Made by a program: the position numbers and the translations under genes. From Chamaelirium japonicum (taxonomy: Eukaryota; Streptophyta; Magnoliopsida; Liliales; Melanthiaceae): a stretch of 64,000 nucleotides of DNA. The notes beneath the pieces are model-generated. The model saw only the letters and a program-made list of their open reading frames with translations, made no database searches and was not told where the DNA came from. Shown here one piece after another: positions 35,147 to 46,289 of the stretch (its first letter is position 1; every line of letters begins with the position of its first letter). The stretch lies in assembly GCA_947650365.1 (NCBI GenBank), contig OX393549.1:91495033-91559032 (forward strand), written 5' to 3'.

Positions 35147-35616
35147 ATCACCTAATACCACCAACTCCATGAATCCCACCAAATCCAGGTAATTCTATTG
35201 ATTTTCCTTTCTGGGTCTCCTTCTCTTTGTCGTAATTTTTCTTTTTTTTTGATTGGATGAATCATTTTATCGAAAAAAATCTCTCCTTTGCGGTTTCCTC
35301 TCTCCTTTGCTGTTGTCGGCTGGGTAAATTCCATTGAATCCCCCAGTGTCTGGGTTCTCTTGGCCTTGATTGCATTTATTGCCGGTCTTTATCTTACAAA
35401 AATATTTTTAATCCCCCATAATTCTGTTCTAAACTAATCCAGCTCATTCCTCTGGGAATGGGAATGTTCCACAAATCCATCACCCACTGATCCCCAGAAG
35501 CCGACGGATCGCAGCACAATTGGCTCCCAAAACCCCTGAATCCAATCTGTCTTCCGATCCCCGGAGAGGAGCCCAGGTCTCCGTTTACCCCTGTTTTCCA
35601 GTGCCCGACCTCGTTC
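34679..35616 (+). promoter_or_regulatory. Probable promoter and leader of the glutaredoxin-like gene
   Basis: TTTAAATAAT at 34680-34689 is the best TATA candidate. The sequence after it is rich in CT/GA tracts (34781-34818, 34908-34930, 35099-35143), typical of plant leaders. At least two short upstream reading frames begin at ATGs 34879 (27 codons) and 35001 (8 codons). A possible leader intron runs from CCAG|GTAATTC (about 35189) to CTAATCCAG (about 35444); if real it would not remove those upstream ATGs. All of this is prediction. Confidence 0.45.
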
Positions 35617-36894
35617 ATGGGCTGCACCATCTCTAGGCAGGCCCGGCGGGACCGCCGGCTGAGTCCCTCGCGCTTCGAACGGAGCTACTCAATGCCCGTC
35701 CGACGCCACGGCGAGAGCAAGGGGGAGAGGTACCACATCGTCTCCCTCAAATCCTCCACCCTGGGCTCCCTCAGGCTCGACCGCGCCGACCCCGGGGGAT
35801 CGTCCGACGAGGAGATGATGAAGAGCAGTAACGACGCCGGCCGGGAGGTCGTCGACCAGGCAAAGGCCTGGTCGGAGATGATCGAGCGCCGGATCCCGCG
35901 GACGCCGACCAGGACTCCGCCCAACGAGCCGGAGAACATCAACGCCTGGGAGCTCATGGAGGGCCTCGACGACGCCAGCCCCCTCCCCCGCCCCTCCCCC
36001 GCCGCCGCCGGCCGCTCCTTCTCCTTCAGCGCCGTCCGGGGCGCCGGCCGCCGCCTTGAATCGGTACCCAAGAACAAATCGGCCAATGGGTCCCCGACTA
36101 TGGTGCCGTTGTGGATGCAGACCGCGCCGGAGAATTCGATCGTCTGCGACTTCGACCCGGAGGTCATGTCCACCTTCCGGAAGGCCCTCGAGGAGCTCTC
36201 CCCACAGCACCCGTATCTTCTCCGGTCGCCTGAGCCGCAGAAGATAGCATCGCAAGACCAGCTCAATAATGTCGGCAATGGCCGCACCACCCCAAAATTC
36301 GCCGGAATCGTAAAAGCCAGGATCACAGCTTTTCAAGAGAGGATCGATGCTAGAAAGACCAGCTTCAACGCTAGTACGGCAAAGGTCGCCCCATCCTGTA
36401 AATGCCCGCCCGGCGGCGAGGGGAAGGTTGTGTTCTACTTCACGAGCCTCCGAGGGGTGCGGAAGACCTACGAGGATTGCTGGGCGGTACGGGTGATACT
36501 CCAAGGCTACGGCGTCAAGGTCGACGAGAGGGACGTTTCGATGCATGGCGGATTCAAGGACGAGCTGGATGAGGTGCTCGGCGTCGGGCACGGCGGGAGC
36601 CGGCTGCCGAGGGTGTTCGCCGGTGAGAGGTATTTGGGCGGGGCGGAGGAGATCCGGCAAATGCACGAGGCTGGGGAATTGGGCAAGGCTTTCGAAGGCT
36701 GCGGGACGGTGACGGCGGGCAAAGGAGGCGCCGGAGGGCAATGCGAGGGCTGCGCCGACCTCAGGTTCGTGCCGTGCGAGAGCTGCTCCGGGAGCTGCAA
36801 GGTGTTTGTGGAGGAAGAGGAGGGGACGGGAGGGTTCCGGCGGTGCCCGGAGTGCAACGAGAACGGGCTCGTGCGGTGCCCCCTCTGTTGCTGA
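35617..36894 (+). CDS. Glutaredoxin-like protein with Cys-rich C-terminus (GRX-like family, intronless)
   Basis: A complete 425-codon single-exon gene of the plant glutaredoxin-domain family that includes Arabidopsis At3g28850 and At5g39865. The N-terminus MGCTISR has Gly2 and Cys3, so N-myristoylation and palmitoylation and hence membrane anchoring are likely (inference). Residues about 105-118 hold the family motif INAWELMEGL. The glutaredoxin fold spans about 269-365: KVVFYFTSLRGVRKTYEDC, then LPRVFAGERYLGG (cis-Pro and glutathione-site region). The usual CPYC or CGFS active site is replaced by SLRGV, so ordinary dithiol activity is unlikely. Residues 375-425 carry four CxxC pairs (CEGC, CESC, CPEC, CPLC), a DnaJ-like zinc-binding pattern. 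Length fits the family. The start is chosen because the lipidation motif follows it at once and ATGG context is good. G+C-rich third positions indicate a monocot host. No disrupting change is visible. Confidence 0.95.
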   Translation: MGCTISRQARRDRRLSPSRFERSYSMPVRRHGESKGERYHIVSLKSSTLGSLRLDRADPGGSSDEEMMKSSNDAGREVVDQAKAWSEMIERRIPRTPTRTPPNEPENINAWELMEGLDDASPLPRPSPAAAGRSFSFSAVRGAGRRLESVPKNKSANGSPTMVPLWMQTAPENSIVCDFDPEVMSTFRKALEELSPQHPYLLRSPEPQKIASQDQLNNVGNGRTTPKFAGIVKARITAFQERIDARKTSFNASTAKVAPSCKCPPGGEGKVVFYFTSLRGVRKTYEDCWAVRVILQGYGVKVDERDVSMHGGFKDELDEVLGVGHGGSRLPRVFAGERYLGGAEEIRQMHEAGELGKAFEGCGTVTAGKGGAGGQCEGCADLRFVPCESCSGSCKVFVEEEEGTGGFRRCPECNENGLVRCPLCC

Positions 36895-37035
36895 GTTTGA
36901 GAGCTCGACTGCAGAGTGCTCTGCATATGTACAGAGGAAAGATAGCCATGGAGGAACAGAGGACTTTTGAATGGAGGGTTCTTCTACTATGCCTTTTTGG
37001 CCTGATTTATTTATTTATTTTGTTCTTGATTGGAG

Positions 37036-37041
37036 AATAAA
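37036..37041 (+). terminator. Polyadenylation signal AATAAA
   Basis: AATAAA 142 bp after the stop of the glutaredoxin-like gene, preceded by a T-rich region (37000-37030) suitable as a far-upstream element. Confidence 0.6.
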
Positions 37042-37079
37042 CAGATTGATCACTGAATTAATAACAATTAGGAATTCAG

Positions 37080-37532
37080 ATTATTGTTGCTGTGTTTAGT
37101 TTAATCTATGGAAAAACTGCGGCCGAGGATCGGATAAGCTAAGAAATCACCGACAAACCGGGGATAAATTTTTGTTCTAGCGACAGGACGCTCTTGATGC
37201 TTAGTGATGCATATGGACCGTTCCCTAATATGTAAGGAAAAAGGGTGCAGTCTGATGGAATGTAAAAGGGGTATAGTGGTACCCCTAACTAGCACGGGTC
37301 GTGACTGGGTGCAATGTTTAGATCAGATGGCTCCCTACTCTTTAGTGAACGGTCCAGATGTAGCACTGAGCATCTGGAGCAACGGTCCACTAGAGGAAAA
37401 AAATTTCCACATACCAATAAGTATATTACAGGTATTTTGGAACTGTTAGTGTGACCAAATTGCACCCAACCTTCATTTTGTTCAGCGTATGCAACTCTCC
37501 CTCGATGAAAGTCCTTCTACTCGAGACCAGCA
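37080..37532. other. No recognised gene
   Basis: Host DNA between the glutaredoxin-like gene and the hAT transposon; nothing recognised. Confidence 0.4.
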
Positions 37533-38022
37533 CTGGTGACCAATGTTTAAAAAGGCGAAAAGCGTACCGAGGCGTTTTTCTTTCGGAGAGGCGAGGCGTA
37601 AGCCTCGGAATTTTTTGAGGCGTTTGGTAAAAAAAAGTTAAAAAAAAAAATCAAAATAAAAAATATTATTGAATGTGCAATAATAATTTAAGTAGATATG
37701 CATAATAAATCGTAATGTTTTAGAAAATACCTTATATGACATGCTCAAGGACTCCATTGAACAATCTAACTACAAAATGGAAAGATAAATTGCTCGAACA
37801 AGCTTCAAACATACTAATTTCAACAATATAACAAGTTCAACATTGTCACTATTCAAACATACTAAGTTCAACAATATATAATAAGTTAACTAATAATTGT
37901 CAAGATTCAAACATATCAAGTTCAACAATATAACAAGTTCAACATTCTACTAATTTCTAATAAGTTAACAAACAACAAAACGAAAAGAAGAAAGAAGTCA
38001 AATGCTCCAAGCCTCAAACAAG

Positions 38023-40570
38023 TCAAGCTTGACCATCGCTTCCGCTAGAGGGGTCATCCATGGAGCAATCATTGTACCGAATTGCCCTATCGTCTTCCGA
38101 CTCATCCCCGTCGGCCTCATCATTCCACTCTTCTTCAACCATTGCTTTATTTTCTTTCCCTATAAAATCAAAATATATTATAATAACACAAGTATACAAC
38201 AAATCATATATGAGAATAAAACAAAATAAATTGCACACTTGACACTACTACACTAGTACCTTTCTCCCGCTTGTACTTGTCTTATGCTTTTGCTTGGTCC
38301 TTTCTTCCTCTTGGTTGGGTTGGAGAAGGCGTTCTATCTCTTCATCAATGAGCCACTCATCATCGGAAGCCAACTCCTCCACATCAAGCATCTCATCATC
38401 CGTAAGTTGCATCATCTTCAAATGCCTATGCATTATCCTCTTGTTGTACATAACATAAACAAGTAGGTTTATTTTTTGTGTGCTTAATCGGTTCTTTTTC
38501 TTGGTATGAACCTATAAAAGGAGACACATATAAGTATATAAAATAACTTGATTAAAAGAGAGAAACACATAACTAACAACTAGTTACTAGCAAATAGAAA
38601 AAAGTGAATTGAAAGAGGAACAAAGTTATATTTATTACTTGATTAAAGGTGCTCCAATTGCATTCACATGCTGAAGCTGTACATGTAAGACTTAGCACCC
38701 TGATGACAAATCTTTATAGCTCCGGTACCTCATCTTCAAATGTTGACCACCAAATAGCTACAAGATGTATACACAAAGTTATAGAATTAATGCAAATAGA
38801 AACTATAAAGTAGGGAAAAGAGTTTAATTTTTTACCCGGGGGATGACTCTTTTTTGTTCCTTGTGCGTTTGTTCTTCCAAAAAAACCTTGCTTTAAATGG
38901 AAAGTATCCAATTAGAGGTCCGCGATCATTCTATCTTCCGGAGAAATCATTTTGTCCATACAAGAAAATAACCCATCTTTTATCTCTCTATGAGTTGAAA
39001 AGTCGTCTTCGTAGTGAAATTGGGGGTTCAAATAGTACACGGCGGCATGCAAATCACGATGCATTTGGAAGTCCTACTTTGCATCAATTATATCTCAAAT
39101 CTCACGGTATGCTCCATTTGATTCATCTTCATCCCCACCCAATGTCGTTTTAATTTGTTCTTTAGTGGCATCATTGCCCTATAAAGGAAACCCATCACCG
39201 GTACCTTCTCCGAATCCACTAGCTTCAACACATGAACTAGTGGTTTTGTGCTCTTGATAGCATAATACACTCCGAGCCAAAAATGTCTATCCTTCAAAAC
39301 AATCATTCTCACCGCCCTTGCATTTGCCTTTTTCGCATAAGGGCCTTTTGTCCAACTTTTCGATGCAAACAACTCCTCTAACTTTTGCTTTGATTGAACC
39401 AAACTATGCAAAGTTAGATATGTCGTATCAAATCTAGTGGCAGCGGGACGAATGAGCTCCCTTTTGGTGAATGTCCTCATCAATGCCAACACCCATCCAT
39501 GCCCGTAGATATAGTTAGCCACTTGTTTGGCTTTCAACAATGCATTATTGTGTGCCGAAAATGTCCCAATCTTCTCAAGCATCAAGTCGATGCAATAAGC
39601 CGCACAAGGCGTCCAATAAAGCCTCTTCCTCTTCTCCATCAATAACATCCCTGTCGCCTTATAATTTGCGGCATTGTCAGTGACTACTTGCACCACAATC
39701 TCTTCCCCAACTTCTTTCATCATTTTATCAAGAAGATTAAAGAGAACATTTTTATCGTTAACGGCATCAGAGGCATCAATTGACTTCAAAAAAATTGTAC
39801 CTTCCGGGTTGTTGACGAGGAAATTGATCCGACATTATCGTCATGCCGGTGTGTGGCCAGGTCCTCTTCACATCATCCACTACTTGTTTGGTTGATTTCA
39901 CTTTCTCTTTCAATATCCATGTGTCAATTCATGCATTGTAGGGGGCTTGAAATTCCTACCGAAGCTCCCAACATATCTCAATATATTATGGAAGGAAGGA
40001 CTTCTTGCAACGTTGAAAGCTATCCTGTTCTCAATGAAGAATCTTCCAATGTCCAAGCACACTTTGTTTCGGTGTTTTTTTAGAGTCGTCGGAGGAAGTT
40101 CTTGCTCTTTAGTTCCTCGATTTTCTTGAACATCCACCTCATTAACATCATTGAATGAAGGGTTTGTCAAAAACATATCCATAGGCCCTCGGACTCCCCT
40201 AGAAGATGCTCCACTTGATGCGGAAATAGAAGTTGGATGAGAACTCGGAGCATGAAAGTATGCACCCAAATTGTATTGTTCCTCAAAAGTCCGATGTTGT
40301 TGATCTCTCTTCTTCACCCTCCCTTCCAAATAAGCTTTCATTTCTTCTTTGACCTCCATCGGAACATGCTCACATGGTGCCACATTCTTATGACTTTGAG
40401 CAAGGTGCTCTTTCATCCTCTTGACACCGCCTTTGATAACTTTTGAACAAAAATTGCATTTGATATAGACATAAGATCTCCCACGTACCTTCGCCTTCCA
40501 CCACTTCCTCTCCATACTTCCAAGTGGGATCTTTTCGATTCCGATGCCCTCCTCTCACCTTCCTCCCCTT
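38023..40570 (-). pseudogene. hAT transposase (BED zinc finger, DUF659, hAT C-terminal), decayed
   Basis: Read from right to left: GGHRNRKDPTWKYG just above 40520 in one frame, then KWWKAKVRGRSYVYIKCNFC...HLAQSH (BED zinc finger, C2HH) in another, so a frameshift lies near 40510. Next come an Arg/Lys-rich linker and PTMHELTHGY, then LKEKVKSTKQVVDDVKRTWP in a shifted frame near 39890. A short deletion follows at the place where SDGWTD is expected, near 39835. DUF659 continues as INFLVNNPEGTIF...VVTDNAANYKATG and GHGWVLALMR, then HRDLHAAVYYLNPQFHYEDD near 39050. The dimerisation part reads WWSTFEDEVPEL and ASACECNWSTFNQ at about 38640-38760. The last exons hold YNKRIMHRHLK and an acidic tail ending at 38023, separated by an apparent intron (38169-38270). 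Transposition function is lost. Confidence 0.85.
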
Positions 40571-40708
40571 CTAGAATCCATCAACAAAAAACACACGAGA
40601 ATGATAAATACAATGTAGTCTAGTAAAATATTGAATATAATGGAGTAACATGTTGACTACAATTTTCAACTGATTGCTAATGTATCGAATATTGAAAATT
40701 ATAGTTTT

Positions 40709-42663
40709 TGTTGGAATTGGGTTCCGCTAATCAGAGTCGCAGCGGAAGCAAAAGAAAGATCCGAAGATCATACGGTGTATGTTTCATTACAATTCGTGAT
40801 ACAAAATAATCTACATGCAAATCTATGATCTTAGCATATGTGCGGACACCCTAGAGGCATACTACGATCTACGGAAGACATGCATGCATCTACTTAGGTG
40901 TTTAGATTCATCATACCTTATGGATCTATGATCCGGAGATTACGGAACGATGAAGAACCGTACTTAAATCGCAAGGAAAACTGTCGGATAGCGCCTTGTC
41001 CTTTGCGAATTGAAGAATCCTCGAAATCCCGTCTCTGAGTGCAGGGATTTCGAGCCGACGGAAGAATCTGTTGCGAAGACGATGGCGAGCCACAAGATTT
41101 TCTCCTCCTCTTTCTCCTTTCTTCCTTCTCCTTCCTTCCTCTTCCTTCTCCCTTCTTCTTCCTCTCTTTTCCTTGGCCGAAACCACAAAGGAGGAGGACT
41201 AGGGGTCAGATTTTTGGAGGGGAGGGAGTAGAAGCATTGGGCCAGCCCCTCCCCTCCCTATTTCCTTTATAGGGCCTGTCTCCCATGGCTCCAAGGAGCC
41301 TAAGGCCGGCCCCTAGATGGATAGGGATGGGGGGAGTCGGATTTAGGTCTCCCGGGTGTCTATCGTGAAGCCCGGACGAAAACGCCCTTCACGAAAAGCG
41401 GAAAACTGAAAGAGAGACTGAGTGAGGTGCGCTACTCGGAATCGAGTTCCGTCAGCGCCTATGAGCTCCTGGAATTATTCTGCTCAATCTAAGATCCATA
41501 TTCAATATGTTCTGAGCCATATTTTAGTATTTACCAAAATACCCCTATGGCCCGTAACACACGTGAATTAGGTTCTTAGGCTTCGGGCTTGCGCTCCACC
41601 ATGCTACTTCGCATCCAACATATCCAACTAGGTCGGGGAACAATTCCTATACGCAACAACATGGTGGAACCTTCAGGGCTCGGGATCTCTAGCTCCAACC
41701 GGATCCCTGATTAACTATTCCGGTGACACACCGAAAGTTCCGTTAATCAGCCCTAATCCGATTAACCCGCGTAGCCACCCAGAGTGCGACGCGAGTTGAA
41801 CACTAGTGATCCTAAACTTATGTTACTCCCGCGTAACCCTATTCTCTTCTATACTCCGATAATCCTTAGTCCCTCCTATTACTGGTGCTATGATACGACT
41901 CGGGCGGTGGGGAGCACCGTCAGATCTCGATCGATCATCTGACTAGGGTTTGATGACTTATCATCTATAACACCACACACCTTTCGGTGCTATGCCTAGC
42001 ATCCGGAACATCATCAGTCATACTGACAACCACCAGGCCTGGGTTAACTGTGTGGACAGATTGACTCATCAAACCGTACCCATCCAACACTGGATGTCGG
42101 ATAACTTGTAGGGATTACATGTCACTCAAGCGCCAGCCGGGTAACCCAACGTACCGTGGTATTGGACTATGGAAGGCCCGCACACGTTGGCACATCAAGG
42201 CACCACACAACTGGTTGGCCCAGTGTACATGGTCCCTCAGGGTTAAGGACAGATTATCTATAGTAGTAAGACGATTTCTGCACCAGTGTCTGAATCACTG
42301 AACTGTGCACCGTCTTGGTTCCTGTTGAACACGATCATCGTGCTTGGTCAGGTGAATGGGAATCCCACGTTTCCGTGGTGGAGACTTCACCACATCCTCT
42401 ACCTGCCAACAGCTTATTCTCGGTGAAGCGACCAGCATCACCAAAGCTGTGAACTAGTTCTAGGTCTACACAGAACTGGTCCACTGGGTCTCCCAAGCAT
42501 GGATCCTCCATGCGCCTCAATGGCCTACTGTGTTCCCTAGGGTCCTTTTATTATATGAATACTATCATACACCACAGTAGTATTCTAATTAAAGCAATAA
42601 CCAAAGTCATCTTTATTAATGTTAATACAGAAAATCCACGCTAAGGACACACGAGCTACAACA
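40709..42663. mobile_element. Solo LTR (1,955 bp) inside the hAT transposon
   Basis: It begins TGTTGG (40709) and ends ACAACA (42663), bounded by identical 5-mers GTTTT at 40704-40708 and 42664-42668. No internal region is left, so it arose by recombination between the two LTRs of a full element. The minus-strand end (GCGGAACCCAATTCCAACA) resembles copia LTRs of the SIRE/Maximus type, so it probably reads leftward; the family is inferred. It is younger than the hAT insertion. Confidence 0.85.
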
Positions 42664-42726
42664 GTTTTTGACTCCCAATTCTTTTACATATAAATTATAT
42701 AATAATATAGCACTCTCGTGTATAAC

Positions 42727-43115
42727 TGCTGCAGCCTGCAGGGAAGGGAATGTTCATGAGGGCCATGAGGCGCTCGTCTTACTTGCTAAGATGGCCTGGA
42801 AAGGGGTGGCTTCAGATGTGGTGATGTATATAGTATACGTTGCGAGGTATAATTCGCTCATTAATAGTAATTGTACAGTAGGGAGAATGGATGAAAGCAT
42901 TGGTGATAGTTCGGGAGAGAGTAATGCTCGTTGAACAAACTGATGAAGAATAAACTCCAAGCAACAATCCACTCCCATATCACTATGGCATTAGGCCCCA
43001 CCACCTGATCGGGACTATTGGAGTGGATTGTCGCTTGATGTTTGTCTATTAGTTTGTTCGAATAGCATTACTCTTCAGGAGATGGAGGAGAAGGGTCTAA
43101 AGTCAGATTGATCCA
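42727..43115 (+). pseudogene. PPR-like gene fragment captured within the hAT transposon
   Basis: The plus-strand frame reads CREGNVHEGHEALVLLAKMA and WKGVASDVVMY, then YNSLINSNCTVGRMDESIG, and near 43080, in another frame, QEMEEKGLKSD. These follow the 35-residue pentatricopeptide repeat pattern (YNSLI..CxxGxMDEA...EMxxKGxxxD) found in organelle RNA-binding proteins. About two to three repeats are present with a frameshift and stop between them, so it is not functional. It lies between the hAT promoter-side terminus and the transposase gene, which suggests capture by the transposon rather than a nested host gene. The parent PPR gene is unknown. Confidence 0.5.
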
Positions 43116-43894
43116 AAATTACTGATATCATAAGCACTAATTGCCCCAAAAAACCAATCAGGGACCGTTCAAAAAAAAACATAAACAAAAACACAATCAT
43201 GACCATTAGAGAGATAGACCGTTTCAAAAAAAACAAAGCCGATCTCTGTTAGAGAGATAGATTGTTCAAAAAAAAAAAAAAACAAGAGCTGGAGGGCATG
43301 GGAGGGTTTGCAGGGGATATCGTTAAAAAAAAGAGAGAAACCAATGGAGAGTGATCAGCCCGATTACCTGACCGGGTTCGAGGGCTTGGAGGGGGCGATC
43401 AGCCGCTAAGCAAGGTGGAGGGGATCGGGAGGGGGGGCGATCAGCCAAAGGGAGAGGGTTCGATCCCCGCCAATGGGTGCGGGCCGTGCAGCTGCGCCTC
43501 TGGATGTGGCTTCGGCCACAGGGCCAAACAAGGGAGGGGGGAGGGGAGGGCGACGGGGAGAGAGGAGCTCGTCTTTCAAACCCTAGGCGATATCAGTTGC
43601 CGGTCTGCGGGCAGCTGCGGGAAAGAAGCCTGAGCCGCATGTTATATTTTTTTAAAAAAAACCCGACCCATCTGTTGACCCGCAGACCCATGAAAACCCG
43701 ACCCGCTTCCACATATAGAGGCGTACGCCTCCGACGCCTTCAGGCGCACCTCAGGCAGAGACGGACACCTCTATATGCAGAGGCGTGGGATTCTTTAAAC
43801 CTGCAGCTAAGGCATGTGCCTCAAGGCTTTGCAAGACCGCCTCGCCTTGAGGCGCGCGCACGCCTCTGCCGCCTTTTAAAACACTGATGGTGAC

Positions 43895-44296
43895 CCCATC
43901 GCTCTACCCTCTCCGACCTCCTCATGCCTCAAGTCCTTTGCCTCCTCCATCCGCTCCAAGCACATGTCCGCTGAGAGACGAGTCGGTTGAGGAGGATTTG
44001 GAGCTCCGAGGGAAGAAGGGTGCTGTTGGAGATGTGGAGTGGCGAGAAAGTGAAGAGGTTGGAGAGGAAATGAAGGAGGTAGGAGGGTAGGACGCCGAAG
44101 GGGTTGTGGGAGTTGTGGATGCGGATCGAACTACGGAAGGAGGAGGAGCTAGCGTGGTAGGGACGAGGATCGGGTAGGCGGGATTCGTAATACACCGTAA
44201 TACAAAAAAAAAAATTTACATTATTTTGAGCAATATCCTTGGCCAGGCATATTTTGAAAATAAAATATAAAATTTAAAAATTAAAATATCACCGAT
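43895..44296. other. No recognised gene
   Basis: Host flank of the hAT element. Arg/Glu-rich frames on both strands at 43929-44195 have no recognisable domain. Confidence 0.35.
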
Positions 44297-44302
44297 GCAT
44301 AG

Positions 44303-45297
44303 GCACGGTTCAGTTCAGCTTGGTTTGGTTCGGTGCGGTTTGGCTCGACTCGGTTCGGCACGGCCCGGCTTGGCTCGGCTTGGTTCAGCTCAGCTCGGTT
44401 CGGTTCGGCTCGGGTCGGTACGATTCGGCTCGATTCGATTTGGTTCGGGTCGGGCCGGGTCGGCTTGGCTTGGTTGGGCTCGGGTCAGCTTAGCTAGGTT
44501 TGGTTCCGCTCGTTTCGGTTCAGCTCGGCTCGGCTCAGTTCGGTCCGGCTCGGCTCAGTTAGGTTAGGTTCGCTTTTCTTCTGTTTGGTTCGGTTCGGTT
44601 CGCATCGGCTCGACTCTATTCGCTTCGGCTCGGTTCGCCTTGGTTCAGTTCCGTCGGACTGGCTCGACTCGGCTCATGATGTCCACTAGTTGTTCGGCTT
44701 ATATTTCCTGGTCCATATGGTTAAGAGTAGACTTTTCTTTTATAATTTTTTTTTTTAAGTTGAGGTCTGGAAGATCGTAATCCGTTATCCCGTCCGCTTT
44801 GAGCATCATCAAACCATGGCAGCATTGTGATCCCTCCCACACTGATTTGGATCTACCTCTTCAGTTTGTGGATTTTACATTTTTACAGCAAAATTTTTCC
44901 AAATATGGAATTCAGATTCAACTTATGCTCGGCTAGGCTCGGCTGGGTTCGGCTCGGCTTGACTCGGTTCAGTTCAATTAGGCTTGGTTCGGCTCGGCTC
45001 GGTTCGGTTAGGTTCGGTTCGGCTCGACTCGATTCGGTTCGGTTCGGTTCATCATAGGCCTTCTGATAGTGAAGGAGTACAACATCAACAGAACCATTGC
45101 AGCATTGTGATCCCTCCCACACTGATTTGGATCTACCTCTTCAGTTTGTTGGATCCTGAGCATTTGCATTTTGACAGCGAAATTTTCCCAAATATCGAAG
45201 CCAGATTCATCTTAAGGCTCGGCTTGGATCGGTTCGGCTCGCTTTGGTTCGGCTTGGCTCAGCTCGGTTTGGTTTGGTTCGGTTCGGTTCTTATAGG
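44303..45297. repeat. CGGTT/CGGCT pentanucleotide arrays with a 280-bp duplication
   Basis: Three blocks (about 44303-44670, 44926-45052, 45218-45297) are built from 5-bp units of the form CGGTT or CGGCT. Between them a unique sequence starting AGCATTGTGATCCCTCCCAC occurs at 44821 and again at 45101, an exact 280-bp offset, so unique DNA and array were duplicated together. Frames across the blocks (Gly-Ser-Ala-Arg-Leu repeats) are a by-product of the period. Confidence 0.9.
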
Positions 45298-45516
45298 CGT
45301 CGGTAACCCCTTTAACCTGCTATGGATGAGGGAATCTACTCTGTATATCAAGATTCTGGGCCGGATGGCATCACAGCCATCTGATGTTTGGCTCCACCAA
45401 CTGATCGATGGCCCCCAAGTCGAAGAGACTGACAAGGTTGGGCTGGGTTGAAATTTCTCTGCATCACATTGCATCCAACAATCTGGCATTATAATAAGCA
45501 ATGTATGGTGAATTGC

Positions 45517-45518
<2 letters not shown>

Positions 45519-45573
<55 letters not shown>
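45519..45573. repeat. GA microsatellite
   Basis: Uninterrupted (GA)n, about 55 bp. Confidence 0.95.
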
Positions 45574-45574
<1 letters not shown>

Positions 45575-45576
<2 letters not shown>

Positions 45577-46289
45577 ACGGTGTGACTTCTATAAATTGAC
45601 ATTTAGTGTTCGATGCTTATGATTTCTATGATTAATCATTTAAACAAATGACAATTGCTAGGGCTTCAAAAATAAAAATAAATAAAAACCCAATTGTCAG
45701 ATCACATTCTACAAAAACTCGCTAAACGAGTGGCCTTTAAATAGGTTGTACAAACTAGCCTAACGGTCTGAACCACTTGTTGTACAGTCCAGACCGAAAT
45801 GCCACTAAGCTGTCCGGATCCGAATCCGGACGCTTAGTTCATTTGGGCTATCCGACTTAAGGTTCGGATCGAACCGCAAGAGTTTGGTCCAGACCGCACT
45901 GTGAAGGGACAGACTCCCAACACTTGGCCAGTAGATCAAGAATACGAAAACAAATACATTTAAAATAAGCACGGATCTTGAAAACATGAAACGAATGAAA
46001 ATATTAAAAACACACACAAATCGAGTAAAACAGTTTCGCAACCCAAAACAAAAAAGAAAACATTTTACACACAGACAGATACATTTGAGACATAAGTGAA
46101 CGGGTGTGCAAGTTAGGATAACTGATCAGATGCTAAATCTTCATTGTACAGCTCTTCTGATGCAGTGATGTATCTCTGAAGTCTCCAATCAGGGTTATGG
46201 ATACTCACGCTGTCCTAAATCACATGTTACACAATCTCACTATCTAGGTTCGCTTGGAGTGTGTGTAGGTGCGTAGGTATGTGTGTGTG
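45575..46289. other. No firm gene; possible minus-strand LTR remnant
   Basis: Read on the minus strand, TGTTGGGAGTCTGTCCC starts at about 45921 and a TATA-like CTATTTAAAGG lies at about 45743. This could be part of an LTR ending near the GA tract, but no second copy, primer site or target duplication was found. Confidence 0.25.

Larger units (their letters stand above)
37541..43886 (-). mobile_element. hAT transposon, structurally complete ends, with internal insertions
   Basis: The ends are CAATGTTTAAAAAGGCG (37541) and, on the other strand, CAGTGTTTTAAAAGGCGGC (43886). The flanks CTGGTGAC (37533-37540) and ATGGTGAC (43887-43894) match 7 of 8. Both subterminal regions are full of GAGGCG/CGCCTC repeats (37568-37625, 43720-43870), as hAT transposases require. 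The 6,346 bp contain a minus-strand transposase gene (38023-40570), a 1,955-bp solo LTR at 40709-42663 and a host-gene-like fragment at 42727-43115. Without the solo LTR the element is about 4.4 kb, normal for an autonomous hAT. Confidence 0.92.

Noticed and set aside
35689-36741. 350-codon minus-strand frame opposite the glutaredoxin-like gene
   Set aside because: Shadow of a G+C-rich coding region; no motif, and the plus strand has clear family motifs.
43455-43470. B-box-like GGTTCGATCCCC as part of a tRNA gene
   Set aside because: No A-box about 44 bp upstream and no acceptor-stem pairing by eye.
44295-45451. Repetitive Gly-Ser-Ala-Arg-Leu protein, at first sight like an antifreeze or silk-type repeat
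   Set aside because: Direct product of CGGTT/CGGCT pentamers; frames break between arrays and there is no start context or conserved flank.
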